DNA of 64,000 nt from Ruegeria lacuscaerulensis ITI-1157 (GCA_000161775.1 GG704596.1:40973-104972); one strand, 5' to 3'. Shown: positions 30,252-39,465, counted from the stretch's first letter. Made by a program: numbers and translations. Notes: a model not told the origin generated them from the sequence alone.

Positions 30252-31457
30252 ATGCAGTTCAGTTCCACTCCCGTACACCGCACCCCCCCTACGATCGCGA
30301 CGCTTGTACTTCTGTCAGGCCTCAGCGCGCTCAGCATGAACCTGTATCTGCCCAGCCTGCCCTTCATGGCGGTATATTTTCAGGCAGACTACAAGATCAT
30401 GCAGCTGTCGATCGCGCTGTATCTGCTGGTGAATGCGGTGCTGCAAATCCTGATCGGGCCAATCGCCGACAAGGCCGGGCGAAGACCTGTCCTGCTGTGG
30501 GGGCTGGCCTTGTTTCTGCTGGCGACGCTGGGCTGCATCTATGCCCCGAATGTCGAGACTTTCCTGGCCTTTCGCATGGCACAGGCGGTGATCGTCGTCG
30601 GTATCGTCCTCAGCCGTGCCGCGGTGCGGGACATGTACGATCAGGATCAGGCAGCCTCGATGATCGGATATGTCACGATGGGCATGGCGGTGGTTCCGAT
30701 GATCGGCCCCGCAATTGGCGGCGTTCTGGAAGAAAGCTTTGGCTGGAAGGCCAATTTCTGGCTGCCTTTTGGATTGGCCGCCATAGCCCTGGCTCTGACA
30801 TATGTCGACTTTGGAGAGACGTCCGTAAAAAGCGGGAAAACCCTGATCCAGCAATTCCGCGAGTACCCGGAACTGCTGACATCGCCCCGGTTCTGGGGTT
30901 ACTCACTGTCTTCGGCATTTTCCTCGGGCGCGTTCTTTGCCTATTTGGGAGGCGCCCCCTTCATCGGGACCGAGATATTTGGCCTGACGGCGGCTGAGGT
31001 CGGCATCTATTTCGGCGCTCCGGCGGTTGGCTACTTCTTCGGCAATTTCATCAGCGGCCGGTATTCGGTTCGCTTTGGCGTCAACCGCATGGTGCGCTGG
31101 GGGTGCTGGTTGAACGCCATCGGAGTCGCGCTGTCGGCGGCCCTGTTCCTGATGGGCATGGGGTCCGCGATCAGCTTCTTTGGCTTCATGACTTTCGTCG
31201 GCCTGGGCAACGGCATGTCGATCCCGAACGCGACCGCCGGATCGCTGTCTGTTCGCCCACACCTTGCGGCAACCGCTTCGGGGTTGAGCGGGGCAATTAT
31301 GCTGGGCGGTGGCGCTGCGCTCAGTGCTCTGGCCGGCGCGTTGCTGACGCGCGAAACCGGCGCGATGCCGCTGCTTTGGCTGATGCTGGCAACGTCGGTA
31401 TTGGCCATCGTGGCCATCAGCAGCGTGATCTGGCGGGAACGGCAGTTGGGTCTCTAG
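30252..31457 (+). CDS. Bcr/CflA-type MFS multidrug efflux transporter
   Basis: 401 residues with twelve hydrophobic segments. The first is ATLVLLSGLSALSMNLYLPS, typical of the Bcr/CflA branch. The MFS motif A region GPIADKAGRRPVLLWGLALF is clear, and GYVTMGMAVVPMIGPAIGG marks the drug/H+ antiporter type motif C. It would export a hydrophobic compound with proton antiport. It is divergent from pccB and directly precedes the PccR-type regulator; whether it is part of the propionate response is unknown. Confidence 0.87.
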   Translation: MQFSSTPVHRTPPTIATLVLLSGLSALSMNLYLPSLPFMAVYFQADYKIMQLSIALYLLVNAVLQILIGPIADKAGRRPVLLWGLALFLLATLGCIYAPNVETFLAFRMAQAVIVVGIVLSRAAVRDMYDQDQAASMIGYVTMGMAVVPMIGPAIGGVLEESFGWKANFWLPFGLAAIALALTYVDFGETSVKSGKTLIQQFREYPELLTSPRFWGYSLSSAFSSGAFFAYLGGAPFIGTEIFGLTAAEVGIYFGAPAVGYFFGNFISGRYSVRFGVNRMVRWGCWLNAIGVALSAALFLMGMGSAISFFGFMTFVGLGNGMSIPNATAGSLSVRPHLAATASGLSGAIMLGGGAALSALAGALLTRETGAMPLLWLMLATSVLAIVAISSVIWRERQLGL

Positions 31458-31473
31458 CCACCTTGCGCCACAG

Positions 31474-31485
31474 ACTTTGCAAAGT
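31474..31485. promoter_or_regulatory. PccR-like palindrome upstream of the regulator gene
   Basis: ACTTTGCAAAGT is a perfect 12-bp palindrome 37 bp before the regulator ATG, with a second half-site CTGCAAAG at 31507-31514. It shares the TTTGCAAA core with the site before pccB, which suggests autoregulation. Confidence 0.6.
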
Positions 31486-31521
31486 TAGCCTGACCCCACG
31501 GAATAACTGCAAAGAAAACAG

Positions 31522-32922
31522 ATGGCCACTCAGAAACTGTATGCAGGCGCAAAACTGCGCGAGATGCGAACGCGTCTGTCCCTGACGCAAAAGGAATTTG
31601 CCGCCAAGCTGGGCGTATCCCTGCCCTATCTGAACCAGATGGAAAACAACAACCGGCCGATTTCGACGACGGTGGTTCTGGCGCTGGCGCAGGAATTCGG
31701 CATGGACGTGACCGAATTGAGCACCGGCGACAGCGAGCGTCTGGTCTCGGACATGCGCGAGGCGCTGGCGGACCCGGTCTTCGCCGATGCCATCCCGCCG
31801 CTGGCAGATCTGCGGCTGACGGCCTCCAATGCCCCGGCCCTGGCGCGAGCCTTCATCGAGTTGCACAAAGCATACCGGCAGACCCACGAGAGGCTGGCCT
31901 CGCTGGACGAAGCGCTGGGCCGCGAGGACGCACGCATTCAGGCCAGCCCGTGGGAAGAGGTGCGCGATTTCTTCCATTATTGCGACAACTACATCGATGC
32001 GGTGGACCGCGCCGCCGAACGGTTCGCCGCCCGCTCCGAAGGGTCAGGCGGGATCCGTCAGGCGGCGTTGGACAGCCTGGCCGAGCGTGGGGTTCAGGTG
32101 ATTTTCGAAGATGCTCCGGCCCTGCGCAGCTATGACCGCGCCACCAAAACCTTGTGCCTGTCGTCCCGCGCGGCGCCGCAGACACAGGTCTTTCAGCTGT
32201 TGCTGCAGGTCGCCCTGATCAGCCAGGACAAGCTGCTGGAGGCCACGCTGGACTTTGCCAAGTTCCAAAGCGACGAAGCCCGCGCAATCGCCAAGATCGG
32301 GCTGGCGAACTATTTTGCCGGCGCATCCCTGATGCCCTATGGCGCCTTTCTGGACGCCGCCCGGGACTATCGGCACGATCTGGAATTGCTCAGCAACCGG
32401 TTCGGCGCCTCGATCGAGCAGGTGGCCCACCGTTTGTCCACGCTGCAGCGTCCGGGCGCCAAGGGCATTCCTTTCTTCTTCGTCCGCGTCGATCAGGCGG
32501 GGACGATCACCAAGCGGCACTCGGCCACGCGGTTGCAGTTTGCGCGGTTCGGCGGGGCCTGCCCGCTTTGGAACGTGCACCGAGCCTTCGAGACCCCCGG
32601 CCATTTCCTGCGGCAACTGGCTGAAACGCCGGACGGTGTGCGCTATATCTCGCTGGCGCGGGACGTGTCGAAATCAGGGGGCTCCTTCGGCGCGCCCGTG
32701 CGGCGCTATGCCATCGCACTGGGCTGCGAGGTGCGCCACGCCGAGGCGCTGGTCTATGCCGATCATCTGGACATCAACAATGCCAGCGCCTACGAGCCGA
32801 TCGGTATTTCCTGCCGCATCTGCGAACGCAAGACGTGCCACCAGCGATCGGTGCCGCCACTGGAACGCCGCCTGAGCATCGACGCGAATACCCGTGGCAC
32901 CCTACCCTATGAGGTGACATAA
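31522..32922 (+). CDS. pccR: Short-chain acyl-CoA-responsive regulator, PccR/ScfR type
   Basis: 466 residues. N-terminal XRE helix-turn-helix (about 8-65): LREMRTRLSLTQKEFAAKLG, VSLPYLNQMENNNRPIS. A middle ImmA/IrrE-like region (about 160-290) and a large C-terminal domain follow, ending with a cysteine-containing segment ISCRICERKTCHQRSVPP. This architecture matches ScfR regulators; the R. sphaeroides homologue PccR activates pccB with propionyl-CoA-derived signals. It sits beside pccB with matching palindromes. The four-cysteine tail (C-x2-C-x4-C) might bind a metal (inferred). Confidence 0.85.
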   Translation: MATQKLYAGAKLREMRTRLSLTQKEFAAKLGVSLPYLNQMENNNRPISTTVVLALAQEFGMDVTELSTGDSERLVSDMREALADPVFADAIPPLADLRLTASNAPALARAFIELHKAYRQTHERLASLDEALGREDARIQASPWEEVRDFFHYCDNYIDAVDRAAERFAARSEGSGGIRQAALDSLAERGVQVIFEDAPALRSYDRATKTLCLSSRAAPQTQVFQLLLQVALISQDKLLEATLDFAKFQSDEARAIAKIGLANYFAGASLMPYGAFLDAARDYRHDLELLSNRFGASIEQVAHRLSTLQRPGAKGIPFFFVRVDQAGTITKRHSATRLQFARFGGACPLWNVHRAFETPGHFLRQLAETPDGVRYISLARDVSKSGGSFGAPVRRYAIALGCEVRHAEALVYADHLDINNASAYEPIGISCRICERKTCHQRSVPPLERRLSIDANTRGTLPYEVT

Positions 32923-32949
32923 AAAAGGGGCGGGTCGGTCACCCGCCCC
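32921..32949 (-). terminator. Rho-independent terminator of the ydcH-like gene
   Basis: On the minus strand a 9-bp GC stem (GGGGCGGGT / ACCCGCCCC, 5-base loop) is followed directly by six T (32926-32921). It lies 9 bp past the stop of the DUF465 gene and abuts the end of the regulator gene. Confidence 0.9.
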
Positions 32950-32957
32950 GCGCGGCG

Positions 32958-33203
32958 TCAGGCCGTGGCCTTGGTCAGAATCGCCCAGATCTCATCCTTC
33001 AGTGCCGCGCGTTTCTTGCGTAGCTCGGTTTCGGCCAGTTCCTCCATCGGCTCGATATTGGTTTCCGCGCGGTGCACAGCACGATTGACCTCGTGGTATT
33101 CGTCCACCAGCCGGGCGAAATGCGCGTCCGACTGCTTGAGCTGGCTCATCAACTCGACCTTGTCGGGGAATTCTTCGGCCAGTTCATGTGGCGTATGAGA
33201 CAT
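32958..33203 (-). CDS. DUF465/YdcH family small protein
   Basis: 81 residues, highly charged and helical: MSHTPHELAEEFPDKVELMS, then DAHFARLVDEYHEVNRAVHR, with a heptad-like pattern and TELRKKRAALKDEIWAILTK. YdcH proteins are short coiled-coil polypeptides of unknown role in many proteobacteria. Single gene with its own terminator; ATG at 33203 is preceded by an AGGAGC ribosome site. Confidence 0.88.
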   Translation of the reverse strand: MSHTPHELAEEFPDKVELMSQLKQSDAHFARLVDEYHEVNRAVHRAETNIEPMEELAETELRKKRAALKDEIWAILTKATA

Positions 33204-33306
33204 GTCTGTTCGCTCCTTGTCTTGATGTTGCCATCAACGGCTAAAGCGCCTGAGCAGACTCATCTTTGACGCGGATCAAAACCCGGACGTTTCGGCCGGG
33301 TATTTT

Positions 33307-33954
33307 TCACCGACGTGCGGCGCGCCATCCGGCCGCACGCGCTTCGGCGGGTGAACAGAACCAGCGTTCGCCCTTGGCCGGGCTGATCTTGGTGCGCGCA
33401 TAATGCCTCTGACCCGGGACATGATAGATGCGCTCGCCCTTGGACGAAACGTTGCCCTTGATGTCGCAGCCTTTGCTGGAAACCTTGCTTTTCTGCCCGC
33501 GATACAGCCAGGGCGCCTGGACCTTTCCGGCGTGCAGCCCCACCCCCGCGGCCACGGCCCGGTTTTCGGCGGCGATGTAGTCACCCGAGTATTTTCGATA
33601 GGCAAAGGCCAGACCGGCCCGAACCATCAATTCACCGGCATCAGCCCCGGCGACCCTGCACGCGGCCACGATCCGGCCGTAACGGTCGATATCGCGCTGC
33701 GTACAGACGGCGCGCTTGCCGCCGAAACTTTGGCGGACCTGATTCGTGACCCAAGCACCGCAGGACCAGATCGCGCCGCCTGCGTCCTGGCAGGTCTGGT
33801 CCAGCTCGGGCGCATCTATCCCATGCAGACGCACCCGAACGCCCCCCACGTCCCATGTGTCGGCATCGATGACGCTAATGCGCCCCGTCAATGGCGCTGC
33901 GGCACATGCTGTCACCGTCAAGCACAGAACAAACGCGGAACAAATTCTTAACAT
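33307..33954 (-). CDS. Secreted thermonuclease family protein with C-terminal extension
   Basis: 215 residues. Lipoprotein-like N-terminus (MLRICSAFVLCLTVTACAAA). The SNase domain (about 22-150) shows VIDADTWDVGGVRVRLHGID, APELDQTC, DRYGRIVAACRVAG, and AFAYRKYSGDYIAAENRA, covering the usual Asp/Arg/Glu active-site pattern. A C-terminal part (about 160-213) with CDIKGNVSSKGERIYHVPGQ and GERWFCSPAEARAAGWRAA is an excalibur/sunset-like module with paired cysteines, found fused to nucleases. Nuclease activity in the periplasm or outside the cell is inferred. It lies just downstream of betA, 55 bp away on the same strand. Confidence 0.85.
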   Translation of the reverse strand: MLRICSAFVLCLTVTACAAAPLTGRISVIDADTWDVGGVRVRLHGIDAPELDQTCQDAGGAIWSCGAWVTNQVRQSFGGKRAVCTQRDIDRYGRIVAACRVAGADAGELMVRAGLAFAYRKYSGDYIAAENRAVAAGVGLHAGKVQAPWLYRGQKSKVSSKGCDIKGNVSSKGERIYHVPGQRHYARTKISPAKGERWFCSPAEARAAGWRAARR

Positions 33955-34008
33955 GGGTCCGATATGCCCGGCCGCAGCCGGACATACAACCCACGATGAC
34001 GGAACCGG

Positions 34009-35667
34009 TTAACGCTGTGCGGTCTGCCAGTTCGGGTGGATCCACGGCCGGTCATTGGCCTTGGGCAACGGGTCTTTGCCCAGCAAATGATCCGACATCT
34101 TTTCACCCACCATGATCGACGGCGCGTTCAGGTTGCCATTGGTGATCTGTGGAAAGATCGAGCTGTCCGCCACGCGCAGCCCATCCACCCCGATGACGCG
34201 CCCCTGCGGGTCGACGACCGCGTTCGGGTCGTCCGCACGCCCCATCCGGCAGGTGCCGCAGGGGTGATAGGCGCTCTCGGCATGTTCGGCGATGAAGGCG
34301 TTCAGGTCTTCGTCGGTCTGCACCTCCGCACCGGGTTGGATCTCTTTGCCCGCATAGGGTTTGAACGCGTCCTGGCCGAAAATCTCGCGGGTCAGGCGGA
34401 TGCAGGTGCGGAAATCCTCCCAGTCCTGCTCGGTGCTCATGTAGTTGAAGCGGATCACCGGCGCGTCCTCGGGCTTGGCCGAGCGCAGCGTCACCGCCCC
34501 GCGCGAGGGCGAGCGCATCGGCCCCACATGCGCCTGGTAGCCGTGCCCCTCGGCTGCGGCCTTGCCGTCATAGCGCACCGCGATGGGCAGGAAGTGGTAC
34601 TGGATATCCGGATATTCGACCCCCGGCTTCGACCGGATGAACGCCGCGCTTTCAAACTGGTTCGACGCGCCAAGACCGGTCTTGGTGAACAGCCATTGCG
34701 CCCCGATCAGGCCCTTGCCGAACAGGTTCCAGTATTTGTACAGCGTGATCGGCTGCAGCGAGGCCTGCTGGATATACAGTTCCAGGTGATCCTGCAGGTT
34801 CGCGCCCACGCCGGGCCTGTCGGCGACCACGTTGATGCCGTGCTCGGCCAGGTGCGCGGCCGGCCCGATCCCCGACAACATCAGAAGCTTGGGCGAGTTG
34901 ATCGACGAGGCCGCCAGCACCACCTCGCGCCGGGCGCGCACGATCTGCGTGCGGCTGCCACGGACCAGTTCGACCCCGGTTGCGCGCCCCTCCTCGATGA
35001 CCACGCGCGTGGCGAGGCCCCGGACGATGTCGCAGTTCGGCCGTTTCAGCGCGGGCTTCAGATAGGCATTGGCCGCCGACCAGCGCCGCCCTTTCCAGAC
35101 GGTCTGCTCCATCGGGCCGAAGCCTTCCTGTTTCTCGCCGTTGTAGTCGTCGGTCAGCTCGTAGCCCGCCTGCCGCCCGGCCTCGACGAAGGCCTTGAAC
35201 AGCGGGTTCTTGCGCGGCCCCCGCGACACATGCAGCGGGCCGTCGGTTCCGCGCCATTTCGGGTCACCACCATGGCCGCCGTCGTGCCAGTTTTCCATCC
35301 GCTTGAAATAGGGCAGGACATCCGCATAGGACCAGCCATCCGCGCCCATATCGGCCCAGGTGTCAAAGTCGCGCGCATGGCCGCGCACATAGACCATCCC
35401 GTTGATCGAGGACGACCCCCCGATCACCTTGCCGCGCGGGCAGGCCAGCCGCCGGTTGTTCAGGTGGGGTTCAGGCTCGGACTGATAACCCCAGTCATAG
35501 ATCGACATATTCATCGGATAGCTCAGCGCCGCCGGCATCTGGATGAACGGCCCGGCATCGGTGCCGCCATGCTCGATCACCAAAACCGAGGCCCCTGCCT
35601 CGCTCAGACGATAGGCCATCGCGCATCCGGCGGATCCGGCGCCGACGATGACGAAATCTGCTTCCAT
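34009..35667 (-). CDS. betA: Choline dehydrogenase
   Basis: 552 residues, GMC oxidoreductase, oxidising choline to betaine aldehyde using FAD. N-terminal FAD motif [23 protein letters not shown] signature region [20 protein letters not shown], second signature GAANLxxH-like [20 protein letters not shown], and the active-site His region [20 protein letters not shown]. The length matches BetA. It is last in the betI-betC-betA operon, 86 bp after betC. BetA then needs betaine aldehyde dehydrogenase (betB), which is not present in this window. Confidence 0.94.
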   Translation of the reverse strand: MEADFVIVGAGSAGCAMAYRLSEAGASVLVIEHGGTDAGPFIQMPAALSYPMNMSIYDWGYQSEPEPHLNNRRLACPRGKVIGGSSSINGMVYVRGHARDFDTWADMGADGWSYADVLPYFKRMENWHDGGHGGDPKWRGTDGPLHVSRGPRKNPLFKAFVEAGRQAGYELTDDYNGEKQEGFGPMEQTVWKGRRWSAANAYLKPALKRPNCDIVRGLATRVVIEEGRATGVELVRGSRTQIVRARREVVLAASSINSPKLLMLSGIGPAAHLAEHGINVVADRPGVGANLQDHLELYIQQASLQPITLYKYWNLFGKGLIGAQWLFTKTGLGASNQFESAAFIRSKPGVEYPDIQYHFLPIAVRYDGKAAAEGHGYQAHVGPMRSPSRGAVTLRSAKPEDAPVIRFNYMSTEQDWEDFRTCIRLTREIFGQDAFKPYAGKEIQPGAEVQTDEDLNAFIAEHAESAYHPCGTCRMGRADDPNAVVDPQGRVIGVDGLRVADSSIFPQITNGNLNAPSIMVGEKMSDHLLGKDPLPKANDRPWIHPNWQTAQR

Positions 35668-35689
35668 GGTCGTTTCTCCATTGGCCCCG

Positions 35690-35726
35690 ACCGGTGGCGC
35701 GGGATATCCCGTGCGTTGCCACCGGT
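35690..35726. repeat. Hairpin in the betC-betA gap
   Basis: ACCGGTGGC and GCCACCGGT form a 9-bp stem; the loop itself contains the palindrome GGGATATCCC. It lies between betC and betA on the minus strand. A partial terminator or mRNA stabiliser could lower betA expression relative to betC. The flank GGGCGTATCTTCAAAATG recalls the 20.9-kb repeat tail. Confidence 0.45.
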
Positions 35727-35753
35727 GGGCGTATCTTCAAAATGCGAAAGAAG

Positions 35754-37262
35754 TCATTCGCCGCGCGGGAAGCGCTGGTTTTCCTCGAGGTTGTCCAGAT
35801 TCATGTGGTTGCGCATGTAGCGCTCGGACGCTTGCTGCAGCGGCTGATAATCCCACGGGTAATAGCCGCCCTGCCGCAGCGCCTCGTACACGACCCAGCG
35901 CCGCGCCTGGCTGGCGCGCACCTCGGCGTCGAACCGGTCCAGATCCCAGCGCGCCTCGGACTTGGCCCGCAGGGTTTGCAGCGTGCCGGCGTGCTCTGGC
36001 TTGTCGGCCAGGTTTTCCAGCTCGTGCGGGTCGGCCTCGAGGTCGAACAGCTGATCAGGGTCCAGCGCGCAGCGGTTGTATTTCCACTTGCCATAGCGCA
36101 TCGACACCAGCGGCGCATAAGACGCCTCGGCCGCGTATTCCATCAGAACCGGCGCCGTGCGCTCGGTGCCGTTGGCCAGCGGCACAAGGTCCTGCCCGTC
36201 CGTCCATGGGGCAATCTCCGACATGTCGATGCCCGCTAGCGCCCCCAGCGTCGGGGTCACGTCGATCGTGGAAACCGGGGTGTCGATGCGGCCCGTCGGC
36301 AGGTTCGGTGCCGAGATCATCAGCGGCACCCGGGCGGAACCCTCGTAGAAGTTCATCTTGAACCACAGGCCCCGCTCGCCCAGCATGTCGCCGTGGTCCG
36401 AGACGAAGAGGATGATCGCCTCCTGCCGGGTGGTTTCCAGCACTTCGAGGATCTCGCCGATCTTGTCGTCCAGGTACGAGATATTGGCGAAATAGGCCCG
36501 GCGCGAGCGGCGGATGTCTTCTTCGGTGATGTCAAAACTGCGCCAGTCATTGGCGTCGAAGATACGCTGGGAATGCGGATCCTGGTTGTCATAGCCCAGA
36601 TCGGCGACCTCGGGCAGCAGATGCTCGCAATCCTCGTAAAGGTCCCAGAATTTGCGCCTTGCAACATAGGGGTCGTGCGGGTGGGTAAAGCTGACGGTCA
36701 CGCACCACGGGCGGTCATCCTTGCCACGGGCCAGATCATACAGCTTGGCCTTGGCGTGATAGGCGACCTCGTCATCATACTCCATCTGGTTGGTGATCTC
36801 GGCCACGCCTGCCCCGGTGACCGAACCCATGTTGTGATACCACCAGTCGATGCGCTCGCCCGGTTTGCGGTAATCCGGGGTCCAGCCGAAATCGGCCGGA
36901 TAAATGTCGGTCGTCAGGCGGTCTTCGAACCCGTGCAACTGGTCGGGGCCGACGAAATGCATCTTGCCCGACAGGCAGGTGTAATAGCCCGCGCGGCGCA
37001 GGTGATGGGCATAGGTGGGGATGTCGCTGCGGAACTCGGCCGCGTTGTCATAGACCCCGGTGCGCGAGGGCAACTGACCAGACATGAAACTGGCCCGCCC
37101 CGGCGCACATAGCGGCGAGGCCGTGTAGGCATTGGCAAACCGTGTCGACCGCGCCGCCAGTTTCCGCAGGTTGGGCGCGTGCAGCCACTCGGCGGGACCG
37201 TCGGGAAAGAGGGTTCCGTTGAGCTGATCCACCATCAGGATCAGAATGTTGGGTCGTGTCAT
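35754..37262 (-). CDS. betC: Choline-sulfatase
   Basis: 502 residues, hydrolysing choline-O-sulfate to choline and sulfate. The formylglycine motif CAPGR (Cys about 52) is in SPLCAPGRASFMSGQLPSRT. N-terminal metal Asp in LILMVDQLNG, VSDHGDMLGERGLWFK for calcium binding. The C-terminal SERYMRNHMNLDNLEENQRF is typical of BetC. ATG 37262 overlaps the stop of betI by 4 nt (ATGA). Maturation would need a formylglycine-generating enzyme or equivalent, not seen here. Provides choline for betA, and sulfate for the cell. Confidence 0.93.
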   Translation of the reverse strand: MTRPNILILMVDQLNGTLFPDGPAEWLHAPNLRKLAARSTRFANAYTASPLCAPGRASFMSGQLPSRTGVYDNAAEFRSDIPTYAHHLRRAGYYTCLSGKMHFVGPDQLHGFEDRLTTDIYPADFGWTPDYRKPGERIDWWYHNMGSVTGAGVAEITNQMEYDDEVAYHAKAKLYDLARGKDDRPWCVTVSFTHPHDPYVARRKFWDLYEDCEHLLPEVADLGYDNQDPHSQRIFDANDWRSFDITEEDIRRSRRAYFANISYLDDKIGEILEVLETTRQEAIILFVSDHGDMLGERGLWFKMNFYEGSARVPLMISAPNLPTGRIDTPVSTIDVTPTLGALAGIDMSEIAPWTDGQDLVPLANGTERTAPVLMEYAAEASYAPLVSMRYGKWKYNRCALDPDQLFDLEADPHELENLADKPEHAGTLQTLRAKSEARWDLDRFDAEVRASQARRWVVYEALRQGGYYPWDYQPLQQASERYMRNHMNLDNLEENQRFPRGE

Positions 37263-37831
37263 TTTTCGGCCTCGAGCAAGGTCGTCAGGACGCGCATGGC
37301 GTGGGTAACCGCCAGTTGCGGTTCCTCGGGCGCGGACAAAGCGGCGCGGATGTACAGACCGTCGATCAGGGCGATCATGTTCTCGGCCGCTTCGACCGGG
37401 TCCTTCATCAGCGGTCGCAAGGCGTGGATCAGGTTCGACCGGATCCGCGCCTGGTAGATCTGCCACAGGCGCAGCGCGTCATCGTTGGTTTGGGCCAGAA
37501 CGTAAAAGGTCATCCACGCGGCGATCACGTCGGGCGTGAAGCAGGACGGCGCGAAACAGGCGCGGATGATGGCCTGGGCACGCTGGTCCGGTGGGGCGGA
37601 TTTCAGCTCGGCCCGGGCCTCGGCGCCGAAATCGCCCAGGATGCGGCGCATGGCGGCCAGGAAAATCTGGTCCTTTCCGCCGAAATAGTGATGCGCCAGC
37701 GCACTGGACATGCCAGCCCGCTTGGCGATCTGGCTGACGGTCACGTCCAGGGACTTCTTCGCGCCCAACTCGGCGATCGTCGCTTTGACGATCGCATCGC
37801 GCCGGATCGGCTCCATTCCAAGCTTCGGCAT
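37259..37831 (-). CDS. betI: TetR-family repressor of choline genes (BetI)
   Basis: About 190 residues from ATG 37831 (MPKLGMEPIRRDAIVKATIA), 45 bp after a BetI-type operator. The TetR helix-turn-helix reads DVTVSQIAKRAGMSSALAHH, YFGGKDQIFLAAMR, and PFAM-like BetI C-terminal features such as VIAAWMTFYVLAQTNDDALR. BetI represses choline genes and is released by choline in characterised species. First gene of the operon with betC, and thus self-controlled. Confidence 0.9.
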   Translation of the reverse strand: MPKLGMEPIRRDAIVKATIAELGAKKSLDVTVSQIAKRAGMSSALAHHYFGGKDQIFLAAMRRILGDFGAEARAELKSAPPDQRAQAIIRACFAPSCFTPDVIAAWMTFYVLAQTNDDALRLWQIYQARIRSNLIHALRPLMKDPVEAAENMIALIDGLYIRAALSAPEEPQLAVTHAMRVLTTLLEAEK

Positions 37832-37861
37832 AAACGCCCCCAACATGACCACTGTCAAAAA

Positions 37862-37893
37862 ACGCTACGGCTTTTTTATTGACTCGTCAATCA
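37862..37893 (-). promoter_or_regulatory. betI promoter with overlapping BetI operator
   Basis: On the minus strand TTGACG (37890-37885), a 17-bp spacer and TAGCGT (37867-37862) form a sigma-70-like promoter. The -35 box is inside a 14-bp perfect palindrome ATTGACTCGTCAAT (37878-37891); over 18 bp it matches the opu palindrome arms TGATTGAC-NN-GTCAATCA except one base. Repressor binding would block the -35 region. Confidence 0.7.
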
Positions 37894-37916
37894 AGGAGGG
37901 ATTGGCCGGGCCGCAA

Positions 37917-38825
37917 TCAAAGCTTGGGGGCCAGGCTGGGCGGCGTGACCCCGCTGCGGTTCAGCACGGCCTCGCGCCAGGTGATGAAGCTGACCGCCCC
38001 CAGGATCAGCGTGCCGCCCGCGACCACCCAGATGTCCACGCCTTCGTGAAAGACCAGCGCGCCCAGCAGGGTGGCCCAGATCAGCTGCAGGAAGGTGACC
38101 GGCTGGGTCACGGCGACGGGGGCGGCCTGCAGGGCCAGGGTCATGAAGTAATGCCCGGCGGTGGCAAAGCTGGCGATCAGGAACAGCACGCCGATGTCGC
38201 GCAGGCTGGGCGGCGTCCAGACCGCAAGCGCGAAGGGGATCAGGAAAATCGTCGTCCAGATCGACAGATGTGCCACCACGACCGAGGGCCGCACATCCCG
38301 CACCATCGCCTTGGCCAGCAGGTACGACCCCCCCAGCATCAGCGAGGTGCCCAGCATGGCCAGATGCCCGGCAGAGACCTCGCGAAATCCCGGCCGCAGG
38401 ATGATTGCAGCCCCGACGATGGCCACCAGCACGGCGGCGATGCGGCGAAAGGCCATGGTCTCGCCCAGAAACAGCGCGGCCCCCAGCGTCACATAAACGG
38501 GGGTGAGATAGTTCATGGCCGTCACCTCGGCCAGCGGAATGCGGGTCATGGCAAAGAACCACAGCATCACGCCCACCGCGTGGATGGCGCCTCGGGACGA
38601 GAACAGAGTCAGGTTGCGGCGGGTCAGCCGGGTTGTCAGGATCGCCCGCGCGGCCGGCAGCAGGAACACAAGACCCAACGCATAGCGCAGGAAGGCGGCC
38701 TGGATCGGGTCCATCGTGGTGCCCAGCGATTTGACCAGGGCGGTCATCCCGACAAAGGACAGGCCGGCCGTGAACATCCAGAACATGCCGGCCAGGGGCC
38801 GGGATTGGGCGGCAAAAGCTGTCAT
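37917..38825 (-). CDS. EamA/DMT family transporter
   Basis: 302 residues from ATG 38825 (MTAFAAQSRPLAGMFWMFTA), about ten hydrophobic segments in two EamA repeats: first repeat up to VGAAIILRPG near residue 145, second ending VVAGGTLILGAVSFITW. PIQAAFLRYALGLVFLLPAA and MNYLTPVYVTLGAALFLGET are typical of RhaT/EamA proteins. It would export or import a small metabolite; not predictable. Same strand as argO but with a 40-bp gap; the region before betI (37832-37916) separates it from the bet operon. Confidence 0.85.
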   Translation of the reverse strand: MTAFAAQSRPLAGMFWMFTAGLSFVGMTALVKSLGTTMDPIQAAFLRYALGLVFLLPAARAILTTRLTRRNLTLFSSRGAIHAVGVMLWFFAMTRIPLAEVTAMNYLTPVYVTLGAALFLGETMAFRRIAAVLVAIVGAAIILRPGFREVSAGHLAMLGTSLMLGGSYLLAKAMVRDVRPSVVVAHLSIWTTIFLIPFALAVWTPPSLRDIGVLFLIASFATAGHYFMTLALQAAPVAVTQPVTFLQLIWATLLGALVFHEGVDIWVVAGGTLILGAVSFITWREAVLNRSGVTPPSLAPKL

Positions 38826-38865
38826 GGATCCGGTTGAACACCCAAAACCGCCGGGGAACAAGCCC

Positions 38866-39465
38866 TTACATCGCCACCAGTTTCCACGCGATGGCCAGCA
38901 TCACCAGCCCGATCAGCAGGTCCAGCACCTGCCACGCCCGCGGCCGGGCGAAAACGGGCGACAGCACCCGCGCCCCGTATCCCAACGAGAAGAAAAACAC
39001 GAAGCTGGCCGACATCGCCCCCACCGCAAACCCCAGCCGGTCGGGATACTGGGCCGAGATCGACCCGATCAGCACCACCGTATCCAGATAGACATGCGGA
39101 TTGAGCCAGGTGAAGGCCAACACCGTCAGCAGCGCCGCCCGCAAACTGGTGCGCTGCCCTTCGGCCAGTTCCAGCGCCGCTCCGCCCCGCCAAGCCGAGG
39201 CCAGGCTGCGCAGCCCGTACCATGTCAGAAACAGCGCGCCGCCATAGCGCATCATGGGCTCGAACCAGGGCGCGGCCTGGGCCAGGCTGCCAAAGCCGGC
39301 AACCCCCGCGGCGATCAGGATCGCATCCGAGACGGCGCAGGTCAGGCACAGGGCAAAAACGTGTTCGCGCCGCAGCCCCTGGCGCAGCACGAACGCGTTC
39401 TGCGCGCCGATGGCCAAGATCAGGCTGAAGCCCAGCGCGAAGCCGGCGATCATGGATGCAGTCAT
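38866..39465 (-). CDS. argO: Arginine/lysine exporter (LysE/ArgO family)
   Basis: 199 residues, six predicted helices; start MTASMIAGFALGFSLILAIG, followed by the family signature AQNAFVLRQGLRREHVF, then LCLTCAVSDAILIAAGVAGF and TWLNPHVYLDTVVLIGSIS (conserved N-P-H-x-Y-L-D). These mark the ArgO/LysE branch that exports basic amino acids. A divergent LysR-type gene of the ArgP type, 85 bp away, is the usual regulator of argO. Confidence 0.9.
   Translation of the reverse strand: MTASMIAGFALGFSLILAIGAQNAFVLRQGLRREHVFALCLTCAVSDAILIAAGVAGFGSLAQAAPWFEPMMRYGGALFLTWYGLRSLASAWRGGAALELAEGQRTSLRAALLTVLAFTWLNPHVYLDTVVLIGSISAQYPDRLGFAVGAMSASFVFFFSLGYGARVLSPVFARPRAWQVLDLLIGLVMLAIAWKLVAM

Noticed and set aside
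28564-35820. Plus-strand frames over pccB and betA
   Set aside because: Shadows of the minus-strand carboxylase and dehydrogenase genes.
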